64,000 nucleotides of DNA from Peptoniphilus sp034090345 (GTDB taxonomy: Bacteria; Bacillota; Clostridia; Tissierellales; Peptoniphilaceae). Below the pieces are notes generated by a model that had not been told where the DNA came from, did no database searches, and saw only the letters and a list, made by a program, of their open reading frames with translations. Every line of letters begins with the position of its first letter. The stretch's first letter is position 1. A program made the position numbers and the translations under genes. Of this stretch, positions 1-6,934 are shown one piece after another. Location: contig NZ_JAXDSS010000069.1 in the NCBI RefSeq assembly GCF_034090345.1, positions 1 through 64,000 on the forward strand, in the 5' to 3' direction.

Positions 1-8
1 CGCTTCTT

Positions 9-212
9 ATGAAGAGTTATAACTCAAGGGAATTGTTAAAGATACTAAATGAAAATGGTTGGATTGAGACAGGAATATCAAGGGGAAGTCATTTATACAT
101 GCACAATCCAGATAAACCTGAATTGGGGAAAGTAACCATACCGCACCCAAGAGATAATTATCCAATAAAAACTTTACAGAGTATCGAAAAACAAACAGGG
201 GTTAAATTATAG
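9..212 (+). CDS. hicA: HicA-family toxin (mRNA interferase)
   Basis: Small 67-residue protein of the HicA/YcfA family, double-stranded-RNA-binding-fold toxins that cleave mRNA when not bound by HicB. It shows the family pattern: an N-terminal SREL...L...GW helix, the GSH motif with the catalytic-type histidine at residue 28, and the KVTIPHP strand near residue 41 followed by the IKTLQSI helix. Length is typical. It is directly upstream of a HicB-type gene with a 35-bp gap, the usual toxin-first order. Its promoter lies outside or at the very edge of the window, so autoregulation cannot be judged. The identification is secure from motif and neighbour; mRNA cleavage is known for the family, not shown here. 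Confidence 0.92.
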   Translation: MKSYNSRELLKILNENGWIETGISRGSHLYMHNPDKPELGKVTIPHPRDNYPIKTLQSIEKQTGVKL

Positions 213-247
213 CCCCTTATCCCTAAAACGATTTGAGGTGACTTATA

Positions 248-646
248 ATGAAAGACAGATATATTTATCCAGCTATTTTTGATTATGATGAAGATGGTAT
301 TAGTATCAGTTTTCCGGATTTGCCTGGTTGTTTGAGCTGCGCAGATAATGATGAGGAAGCTTTAATTATGGCTGAAGATGTTCTAGGTTTATGGATGGAA
401 AATTTAGAGGAAGAAAAATCTGATATTCCAACACCAAGTAAATTGGTAGATATTTCAACTTCGGAAAATCAAAAAACTATACTAGTTGATGTGTGGATGC
501 CGACAATTAGAAAAGCTATAAATAATAAAGCTATTAAAAAGAATTTAACAATACCGCAGTGGTTAGACATAATGGCTAGAGAGAAAGATTTAAACTTTTC
601 TTTTATTTTACAAGAAGCTTTAAAAAGAGAATTAAATATAATATAA
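248..646 (+). CDS. hicB: HicB-family antitoxin
   Basis: 132-residue partner of the upstream HicA. The N-terminal half (residues about 5-45, with YPAIFDYDEDGISISFPDLP) is the partly degenerate RNase-H-like fold that binds HicA, and the C-terminal part (from about residue 100, IPQWLDIMAREKDLNFSFIL) looks like the DNA-binding domain used for autorepression. It has a good ribosome site (GAGGTGA) 8 bp before ATG. HicB proteins neutralise HicA and repress the operon. The pair probably stabilises the adjacent accessory DNA or acts in stress or phage response; that role is inferred. Confidence 0.92.
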   Translation: MKDRYIYPAIFDYDEDGISISFPDLPGCLSCADNDEEALIMAEDVLGLWMENLEEEKSDIPTPSKLVDISTSENQKTILVDVWMPTIRKAINNKAIKKNLTIPQWLDIMAREKDLNFSFILQEALKRELNII

Positions 647-724
647 TTATTGCACAAGGGTTTTAACAGCCCACTAAAAAAGGACTGGATAGGGTTTCTA
701 TCCTACCAATGTGCACATTGAGAA

Positions 725-757
725 AGCCTAGGGATTAAATCTCTAGGCTCTTTTTTT
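725..757 (+). terminator. Rho-independent terminator after hicB region
   Basis: A 10-bp stem (AGCCTAGGGA with TCTCTAGGCT, one G-T pair), 5-nt loop, then seven T. It lies 79 bp past hicB, just before the promoter of the next cassette. Its sequence closely resembles the terminator at 2696-2725. Confidence 0.85.
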
Positions 758-773
758 AATATCAATAGTCATG

Positions 774-779
774 TATAAT
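774..779 (+). promoter_or_regulatory. Promoter -10 of the GHKL/STAS cassette
   Basis: A perfect TATAAT lies 27 bp before the first start codon and directly behind the upstream terminator. The -35 position falls in the terminator T-run, so no consensus -35 is visible. Confidence 0.55.
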
Positions 780-805
780 AAAGTTAGTTATTAGGAGTGT
801 TATAC

Positions 806-1024
806 ATGAAAAAAGTAAGCTTGAGATATAGAAAATTCAATAAACATAAGTCTGAAAAGATTATGAGGTTGCTTTCAAAAATAAAAAGAGAAAAAATCAA
901 AGATGATTTACTTAAAAAGAGAAAAATCATTTCTGAATTTGAATTACCATCAGATTTTAGACTTTTTGAGAACTATGACATAGTTATGAATTTTTTCATA
1001 ATGTACTTAAAGAAATTAAAATGA
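806..1024 (+). CDS. Small basic protein, probable N-terminal part of split GHKL protein
   Basis: 72 residues from the ATG at 806, chosen because AGGAG sits 8 bp upstream; an in-frame GTG at 797 has no ribosome site. The first 45 residues are strongly basic (many Lys/Arg), followed by an acidic-hydrophobic segment FELPSDFRLFENYDIVMNFF. No family is recognised for this piece alone. It ends with ATGA overlap to the next ORF, in the -1 frame. The tail and the start of the next ORF read like one continuous STAS-like region, so this is either a translationally coupled separate protein or the N-terminus of a gene interrupted by a frameshift in an AAAA tract at 1018-1021. Confidence 0.6.
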   Translation: MKKVSLRYRKFNKHKSEKIMRLLSKIKREKIKDDLLKKRKIISEFELPSDFRLFENYDIVMNFFIMYLKKLK

Positions 1025-1836
1025 AACTTTCACTTCATACGGACATAAAAACTTTAAGTGTAAAATTTAAACTAAAAAATATAGAACGAGCAACAAATGA
1101 AAGTATAATGTTCTTATTAGCCATAGTAAATAGTTATAAAAATGAATCAATCAAAAATATTCACTATTCTGGAGATGTCCCAATTAAAGAGTCTGTAAAA
1201 AGAATGTTTATAGAATCTGGATTTTTAAATTATTGTAGGACAAATAATATGGGAAATTTACAAACTTCAGAAAATAAGATTCAGATAAAATACGGAAATG
1301 GGTACTATAAGCCGAATGATTTTATTTCTGTATATGATTGGATATCAAGAGATATAAATGTGGCAAAACATTACACAAAAGATTTAAGTGGAATAATAAA
1401 TGAAATTATTGGCAATGCAGTAGAACATGCTTATCCGAAATCAAATAATAATTTTAAACAAAAAAACTGGTATTTTTACGCAGAGAAAAAAGAGAAACAC
1501 ATAGAATTTATAGCACTAGATCCAGGAGTAGGAATGCCGCAGACTATGAAGAAAAATTTCTTTGAGAAAATATTTCAGTGGACATTAAACACTGATGCAA
1601 AGTTAATTGAAAGTGCTTTGCTAGGTATATTTAGAACAAAAACAGAAGAAAGAAACAGAGGTAATGGGTTACCTAAAATTTATAATAGTGTAGTTAAAGG
1701 TAAAATTTCTAATTTACAAATTTTATCTCAAAAAGGATATTGTTTTATTGAAAAGAATGGAAATATATTTACAGAAAATAAACATAAAGGATTTCCAGGG
1801 ACTTTATATAAATGGGAATTGAAAGTGGAGGAGTAA
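1021..1836 (+). CDS. GHKL-type ATPase with N-terminal STAS-like region
   Basis: 271 residues. Residues about 10-75 resemble a STAS-like sandwich (SIMFLLAIVNS, then IESGFLNY). The second half is a histidine-kinase-like ATPase: N box at 127-136 (NEIIGNAVEH), the DPGVGMP ATP-lid motif at 167-173, and a glycine box RNRGNGLPKI at 211-220. No phospho-accepting His domain is seen, so it resembles anti-sigma kinases or stand-alone GHKL ATPases rather than a sensor kinase. It overlaps the small upstream ORF by 4 bp and is followed by a STAS-like protein, the arrangement of a partner-switch module. Function is not known; a regulatory or defence role is inference. Confidence 0.75.
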   Translation: MKLSLHTDIKTLSVKFKLKNIERATNESIMFLLAIVNSYKNESIKNIHYSGDVPIKESVKRMFIESGFLNYCRTNNMGNLQTSENKIQIKYGNGYYKPNDFISVYDWISRDINVAKHYTKDLSGIINEIIGNAVEHAYPKSNNNFKQKNWYFYAEKKEKHIEFIALDPGVGMPQTMKKNFFEKIFQWTLNTDAKLIESALLGIFRTKTEERNRGNGLPKIYNSVVKGKISNLQILSQKGYCFIEKNGNIFTENKHKGFPGTLYKWELKVEE

Positions 1837-1838
1837 TT

Positions 1839-2147
1839 ATGAATGTAAATGTAAAAGAATTTACAACTACGCCAGGTGGTAGGTATAAACAAATAAGCTC
1901 TTTCTCGGGTGAAGAGTTTAGAGATGATATATTAAGACCTGCAATAGAAGAAGCTATTAACAAAGGAGAAAATATAGTTATAAATTTAGATGGGACTTAT
2001 GGTTATCCTACGTCATTTTTGGACGAAGCTTTTGGTAAATTATGTAAATATTTTACTAATAATGAGTTGAAAAAGATAACTTATATATCTAATGATGAAC
2101 CAAGTTTAATTCAAGATATTGAAAAATACACAAAAAACAATAGATGA
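1839..2147 (+). CDS. STAS-like protein (DUF4325 type)
   Basis: 102 residues starting at ATG 1839, which has GGAGGAG 6 bp upstream; an earlier in-frame ATG at 1812 lies inside the previous gene and has no such site. The centre IVINLDGTYGYPTSFLDEAF is the hallmark of the STAS-like DUF4325 family, related in fold to anti-sigma-factor antagonists, with candidate phospho-acceptor residues in PTSF. It starts two bases after the stop of the GHKL ATPase and overlaps the next gene by 4 bp (ATGA), so the three are co-translated. By analogy it may be the switch partner of the ATPase; this is inferred from context. Confidence 0.75.
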   Translation: MNVNVKEFTTTPGGRYKQISSFSGEEFRDDILRPAIEEAINKGENIVINLDGTYGYPTSFLDEAFGKLCKYFTNNELKKITYISNDEPSLIQDIEKYTKNNR

Positions 2148-2683
2148 CTATGAAAGATTTTTTTAAATTGCCATTAAAAACTTTAAAAGCACTACTGTAT
2201 ATATTTTTATTTATATTAGTTTTATTGATTTTTATATATAATATTAAGAGAAAGTCATTTTTTTATATGAATTTTTTTGAAATCTTAACTCTAATCTTTG
2301 CTTTTGTATTTGGGTATTTATATGTTGAAAATTCTAAAAGAAATACTGACATAAAAAATGAAGTTACAAGAATATTATATAAAATCTTAGAAGAACTTCC
2401 TAAGTTGAAAGAAATAGATGACAAAGACTATACTCTAATTCAACGAAAGATTAATAATTATATTGAGATGATTAGTAAAGTTCAATTAAATAAAGATATA
2501 AGTTCCGATATATTTTATATAAAGATGCAATTTGAATATATAAAATATGACTATAGTATCTATATTGATAAAATGAAAGATAAATCAGAAATTAAAAATC
2601 ATATAAATCTCAGCGTTAATAATATAGAGACTAAAGTTGATAATATAATTTTTGAACTAAATTGTCCTATTAAAAAATACTAA
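2144..2683 (+). CDS. Two-TM membrane protein of the GHKL/STAS cassette
   Basis: 179 residues. Two hydrophobic helices at about 15-33 and 43-62 are separated by a short basic loop, and a charged, mostly helical domain of about 115 residues follows. No enzymatic motif is visible and no family is recognised. The start overlaps the STAS-like gene by ATGA, so it is coupled to it. As the last gene of the cassette and the only membrane protein, it could be the effector or output of the ATPase/STAS pair. A terminator follows 12 bp after the stop. Confidence 0.7.
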   Translation: MTMKDFFKLPLKTLKALLYIFLFILVLLIFIYNIKRKSFFYMNFFEILTLIFAFVFGYLYVENSKRNTDIKNEVTRILYKILEELPKLKEIDDKDYTLIQRKINNYIEMISKVQLNKDISSDIFYIKMQFEYIKYDYSIYIDKMKDKSEIKNHINLSVNNIETKVDNIIFELNCPIKKY

Positions 2684-2695
2684 ACACTATAAAAT

Positions 2696-2725
2696 AGCCA
2701 GGGGAATAAATCCTCTGGCTGTTTT
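2696..2725 (+). terminator. Terminator after GHKL/STAS cassette
   Basis: 10-bp stem (AGCCAGGGGA with TCCTCTGGCT, one G-T pair) followed by GTTTT. It is nearly the same hairpin as the one at 725-757, so the cassette is framed by two look-alike terminators. Confidence 0.8.
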
Positions 2726-2860
2726 ATATCACATAACCATATTGATTAATGCTGACTAATTTTTATAAGCAATATACAAACAATTTACAAAATGGCTTTA
2801 AATCAACTAATACAGCCGTTTAAAATTCTCAAAGAGATAAAAATATTTTTCATGCAAAAA

Positions 2861-2904
2861 AAGAGAACCTTTGGAAACACCAACTTCCAAGGGTTCTCTT
2901 TTTT
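2861..2904. terminator. Strong bidirectional terminator hairpin
   Basis: A 16-bp stem (2861-2876 with 2885-2900, one wobble pair) with an 8-nt loop, flanked by an A-run on the left and a T-run on the right. It can stop transcription from both sides. There is no gene directly before it other than the cassette ending at 2683; the stretch 2726-2860 holds nothing recognisable. Confidence 0.75.
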
Positions 2905-3094
2905 GGCTCTATGTCAAATATTGGATTCTATAATATCACTAAAAATCAGTTAGAAAACTCCTTTATATTGTTTTGTTGGGTGCTTAATAATTTAGGATTG
3001 AGTGATGATTTGTGTAATGTAGTTCAATTTGGTATTGTAATTTATAGGAGATATTCTTTATAAAAACATCAAATTTATTTGCGAATTTCAACTT

Positions 3095-3307
3095 TTGCTT
3101 CCATCAGAAGAGCTCATACATAAAGCTATTAATATACCTGGATTAATATTTATAAGTTATATTGTACTCATCTCTTTGGTTCAACTTTTTGGGAGTATTC
3201 TAGTTTTTAATGTTACCCTATCAGGAATAGTTTTCAAAAACAAATTATTTAATATTCTCAAAAGTGATGAGCAGAGTAGAATTATCTACTTTGCAACATC
3301 ACTTTAA
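3095..3307 (+). CDS. Doubtful small hydrophobic ORF or remnant
   Basis: 70 codons from a TTG start with no clear ribosome site. The predicted peptide has one long hydrophobic stretch (about residues 16-45) and ends inside a hairpin. No family is recognised. It lies between a terminator and the convergent Nfn gene in DNA with little coding character, so it may be a fragment of a lost membrane-protein gene. The rest of 2905-3094 shows no gene; the motif TGTCAAATAT at 2912-2921 recurs near the ISL3 remnant at 34491-34500. Confidence 0.2.
   Translation: MLPSEELIHKAINIPGLIFISYIVLISLVQLFGSILVFNVTLSGIVFKNKLFNILKSDEQSRIIYFATSL
3263..3303. terminator. Hairpin between convergent 3.1-kb ORF and Nfn gene
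   Basis: Imperfect stem: AGTGATG with CATCACT outside and AGTAGA with TCTACT inside, separated by small bulges and closed by ATTA. It lies 7 bp past the Nfn stop codon (minus strand), so it most likely ends that transcript. The wording (GCAGAGTAGA, TTTGCAACATC) resembles the terminator at 48975-49018. Confidence 0.5.
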
Positions 3308-3309
3308 TT

Positions 3310-5661
3310 TTAGTTATTTTTATTTCTTATATATTTATCAATTGCCACTGCGGCATCTTTTCCTGCGCCCATTGCAAGGATTACAGTTGCAGAACCTGTT
3401 ACAGCGTCTCCGCCAGCGAATATTTCTGGTCTTGAAGTTTGACCTTCTTCATTTGCAACAATTCCGCCCCATTTACTTGTTTCTAAATTATCTGTAGTAG
3501 ATGAAATAAGAGGATTTGGATTTGTACCAAGTGCCATGATAACTGTCTGGTATTCAGTTTCGTATTCTGAACCTTTAATAGTTACAGGTTTTCTTCTGCC
3601 TGATTCATCTGGTTCACCAAGTTCGTTTTGAACATTTACAAGGCCACGAACCCAACCACTTTCTGTTCCAAGGATTTCAACTGGAGCAGTTAGCATTTTA
3701 AAGTTTATTCCTTCTTCTTTTGCGTGATGAACTTCTTCAACTCTTGCTGGAAGTTCTTCTTCAGTTCTTCTGTAAACAATATCTACTTCTGCACCAAGTC
3801 TTCTTGCAACTCTTGCAGCATCCATTGCAACATTACCTCCACCTATAACAGCAACTTTTTTACCAAGTACAACTGGAGTATCGTATTCGCTCTCAAAAGA
3901 TCTCATAAGATTGTTTCTAGTCAAAAATTCATTTGCAGAATAAACACCGTTTAAATTTTCGCCTGGGATATTCATAAATCTTGGAAGTCCAGCTCCTGAA
4001 CCTATAAATATTGCTTCAAAACCTTCGCCATCAATTAATGAATCGATTGTTACAGTTCTTCCAACGACGATGTCGTTTTCAATTTTAACTCCAATTTTAA
4101 TTAAATTTTCAACTTCGTGTTTTACTATCTCATCAGGAAGTCTAAATTCAGGAATGCCATATACTAGAACTCCACCGCTCTGGTGTAGGGCTTCGAATAT
4201 AGTTACGTCGTATCCCATTTTAGCAAGTTCTCCTGCACAAGAGATACCGGCAGGGCCACAACCGATTATTGCAACTTTATGTCCATTTGACCTTGGCTTT
4301 TCAGAAAGAGTTACATTGTTGTTTCTTGCATAGTCAGCTGCAAATCTTTCAAGCTTTCCAATTGCAACGGCATCGCCTTTATTTGTAAGGATACATCTTT
4401 GTTCACATTGAGTTTCTTGTGGACAAACTCTACCACATACTGCAGGCAGTGCTGTATAAAGTGACAATACTTTTGCTGATTGTTCAAAATTATGGTTTGC
4501 AATTTCTTTTATAAAACCTGGAATATCAATTGAAACAGGGCAACCACCAACGCATAGAGGTTTTTTACAATTTAAACATCTCTTAGCTTCAATAACAGCT
4601 TCTTCTTCTGTATAACCAAGACAAACTTCTTCAAAATTTTTACTTCTGATTTCTGGGTCTTGATTTGATATAGGAGTTCTTGTAAATCTATCAAATTTTT
4701 CATTTTTTGCAATTTCATCAACTGTTTTATCATCTTTATCATTTAAGCTTTTTTCTAAATCGTGAAGAATTTCTTTATGTTGTTTAGCGATGGCTATGTC
4801 GATATTGCAGTCGTGGTCTTTTTTCTTTAAGTCTAAGTAATTGTCTGTGTTATCAGCAAATTGTCTTTGTCTTGCAATAGCTGAGTCAAAGTCAACTAAG
4901 TGTCCATCAAATTCCGGACCTTCAACACATGCAAATTTCATAACTCCATCTACTGCAACTCTACAAGCTCCACACATACCTGTACCATCAACCATAATAG
5001 GATTTAATGAAACGATGGTAGGAAGCTCATATTTCTTAGTTGTTAGACATACAAATTTCATCATTATCATAGGACCTATTGAAACACATTGGTCATAAGT
5101 TTTCTTTTCATTCTCAATTAAGTCAACTATTTTATCGGTAACCAAACCTTTAAATCCATAGCTACCATCATCGGTACATATGTATAGATTGTCACATACA
5201 GAACCTAATTCTTTTTCCAATATAACAAATTCTCTATTTTTAGCTCCGATAATTACATCAACATTAATACCATGTTCATGTAACCATTTTGCTTGAGGAT
5301 ACACAGGAGCAGTACCAACACCACCGGCAACCATAAGATATTTTTTATTCTTAAGTTCTTCTATACCTTCATTTAAAAATTCTGAAGGAACTCCGAGCGG
5401 TCCAACAAAGTCTTTTAATTCAGCACCTTCATCAAGTGCACAAAGTTTTTGGGTAGAAGGTCCAGATGCTTGAACTACGATTTGAACAGTGCCTCGTTCC
5501 ATATCATAATCAGATATTGTAAGTGGTATTCTCTCTGAATACTGGTCTGTAATAACTATGATGAATTGTCCGGGTTGAGCTGATGCGGCAACTCTTGGAG
5601 CATATACATCCATTAAATAAATGTTTGGAGCTAAAAGCTTTTTTCGCATTATTTTATACAT
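3310..5661 (-). CDS. NfnAB-type NADH-dependent ferredoxin:NADP+ oxidoreductase, fused subunits
   Basis: 783-residue fusion of two flavoprotein subunits. Residues 1-280 are the NfnA/dihydroorotate-dehydrogenase-electron-transfer-like part: flavin motif RIPLTIS at 44-50, nucleotide motif GGVGTAP at 113-119, and [2Fe-2S] ligands around D226 and C230, C233, C245. Residues about 300-783 are the NfnB/glutamate-synthase-small-subunit part: cysteines 362/365/370/374 and 409/413/419/423 for two [4Fe-4S] clusters, FAD motif GCGPAG at 467-472 and a second dinucleotide site VAVIGGGNVAMDAA near 608. Nfn bifurcates electrons between NADPH, NAD+ and ferredoxin in the cytoplasm. Without a glutamate synthase large subunit nearby and with rnf next door, Nfn is preferred over GltD. 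The start has AGAGGTG upstream. Confidence 0.85.
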   Translation of the reverse strand: MYKIMRKKLLAPNIYLMDVYAPRVAASAQPGQFIIVITDQYSERIPLTISDYDMERGTVQIVVQASGPSTQKLCALDEGAELKDFVGPLGVPSEFLNEGIEELKNKKYLMVAGGVGTAPVYPQAKWLHEHGINVDVIIGAKNREFVILEKELGSVCDNLYICTDDGSYGFKGLVTDKIVDLIENEKKTYDQCVSIGPMIMMKFVCLTTKKYELPTIVSLNPIMVDGTGMCGACRVAVDGVMKFACVEGPEFDGHLVDFDSAIARQRQFADNTDNYLDLKKKDHDCNIDIAIAKQHKEILHDLEKSLNDKDDKTVDEIAKNEKFDRFTRTPISNQDPEIRSKNFEEVCLGYTEEEAVIEAKRCLNCKKPLCVGGCPVSIDIPGFIKEIANHNFEQSAKVLSLYTALPAVCGRVCPQETQCEQRCILTNKGDAVAIGKLERFAADYARNNNVTLSEKPRSNGHKVAIIGCGPAGISCAGELAKMGYDVTIFEALHQSGGVLVYGIPEFRLPDEIVKHEVENLIKIGVKIENDIVVGRTVTIDSLIDGEGFEAIFIGSGAGLPRFMNIPGENLNGVYSANEFLTRNNLMRSFESEYDTPVVLGKKVAVIGGGNVAMDAARVARRLGAEVDIVYRRTEEELPARVEEVHHAKEEGINFKMLTAPVEILGTESGWVRGLVNVQNELGEPDESGRRKPVTIKGSEYETEYQTVIMALGTNPNPLISSTTDNLETSKWGGIVANEEGQTSRPEIFAGGDAVTGSATVILAMGAGKDAAVAIDKYIRNKNN

Positions 5662-5692
5662 AAAACACCTCTTTTAAAAATTAGACTATTCT

Positions 5693-5721
5693 ATTATACT
5701 TCTTAGAATTTTAAATAACAA
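5693..5721 (-). promoter_or_regulatory. Sigma-A promoter of Nfn gene
   Basis: Reading on the minus strand: TTGTTA, 17 bp, TATAAT, placed 32 bp before the start codon. Confidence 0.75.
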
Positions 5722-5875
5722 TCAATATAGTTAAAAACTTATAGAATATATAGTATTACAATAAATATGAGACCAAATAAAAGAAAAATAGAGATATATC
5801 TTATATAATTAAATTAACTAAAATTTAAAAAAGAAAAGATATTCCATGGCAATACAATTATACAGAAAAACAAAG

Positions 5876-6194
5876 ATATTTGTGCACATTTTAGATACAA
5901 GATATCATGCTGTTAAATCTGATAGAAATGTATATTAACTAGCCTTTATATTTTAAGAAGATATAAAATTTCTAAGGTGTCTTTAATGAGATGGAACAAA
6001 AGAATTTCTTAAAGATAAGTCTAATAGACTTTTAAGCAAGCAGACTAATACTCATACTGATGAGGAAATTTTACGAATGAGGTCTTTTAATAAAAGAAAT
6101 CCTAATCTTTATATTATAGAACTGTATGCATAGCTTAAGTTTAAGAAATGGTATGAAAGACATCTTTGTTATTTATATATTAAGAAAGTGTAAA
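5876..6194 (+). mobile_element. Decayed IS481-like transposase, N-terminal part
   Basis: Translation across stops and frameshifts gives a recognisable helix-turn-helix region: RYHAVK, then YKISKVSLMRWNK, DGTKEFLKDKS, TDEEIL and RNPNLYIIELYA, as found in the N-terminus of integrase-type (DDE) transposases of the IS481 group. At least three stop codons interrupt it and the catalytic DDE half is absent. The family assignment is from memory of the motif order and is moderate. Confidence 0.55.
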
Positions 6195-6207
6195 TGATAA
6201 TCTAAAA

Positions 6208-6833
6208 GCGGTCCAAAAATCGGCAAATTATAGTCGAAAAATGGTCCACTTGTTTTAAAATTAAATATCATATGAAATAATGTGGATGTATAGGAGTGAA
6301 AATTTTAATGGACAAACATTCGATTATCAAACTAAAAAATGAAGGTTATTCTAACCGTGAGATTGTTAAAATGCTATAGAAAGAAAAGTAAATATACAAA
6401 AGAAATAGATGCCTTTTTAGATCAAATATTTGAAGAGGAAAAAAAGGAAAAGAAAACAGGAAATAGTAGATGCAGGTAATGTATTTGCTTTAAAATATGA
6501 ATTTAAAAGTATAGACGAAGCAAAAGTATATAATTTAGAAGAAAAATTGATAGAATTTAATAAAAAATCAAAAGATAGAAGAAAAAGAAAAACTCTTTCC
6601 CATAAGATCAAAATATGACCTAACATAATATTAAGGCAAAAGGTAGATTCATACGGATTGTACAAGTAGAAAACAATAAATATTCAGTCTATGACTACTT
6701 AGCATGGAAAATAGTAACAATAAGAACCTATGCAGAAGAAGTAAAAATATACGTATGAAGATAATCTAGTTGCAAGCCATAAAAAGAAAGATGGTTTAGG
6801 TGAAATAAGTATTAATATCAGACACAAAAAGAG
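6208..6833 (+). mobile_element. IS21-family remnant: end repeats plus broken istA
   Basis: Two direct repeats of the type GTCcAAAAATcGG/GTCgAAAAATgGT (6211-6223 and 6233-6245) match the multi-repeat ends of IS21 elements. After a ribosome site comes an IstA-like N-terminus at 6309 (MDKHSIIKLKNEGYSNREIV, a helix-turn-helix), stopped at 6377. Further on, KYSVYDYLAWKIV and DNLVASHKKKDGLGEISINI (about 6678-6825) match the IstA C-terminal domain. The catalytic core is deleted and several frameshifts occur, so it is inactive. The ORF-like stretch at 6430-6618 is part of this wreck, not a gene. Confidence 0.65.
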
Positions 6834-6874
6834 TTTATTTTTTCACAATCTCAATATACAACAAATATTTTAGG

Positions 6875-6883
6875 TGTTATAAT
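6875..6883 (+). promoter_or_regulatory. Extended -10 promoter of rnf operon
   Basis: TGTTATAAT, an extended -10, 51 bp before rnfC; no good -35. It lies at the edge of the IS21 remnant. Confidence 0.6.
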
Positions 6884-6934
6884 CATAGTAGTGTGTTATG
6901 TTATTATCAAATTTTTTAATAAGAGGTGAATTAA

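Noticed and set aside
3264..3497. 77-codon plus-strand frame
   Set aside because: Antisense to the 3' end of the Nfn fusion gene; leucine-rich artefact.
3310..5661. Reading the C-terminal half as glutamate synthase small subunit (GltD)
   Set aside because: No GltB-type large subunit nearby, and the fusion with an NfnA-like half plus the rnf neighbourhood fit Nfn better, though GltD homology is real.
6430..6618. Open frame of 62 codons
   Set aside because: It lies inside the IS21 istA wreck and its peptide continues the transposase-like reading before and after it; no independent start signals.
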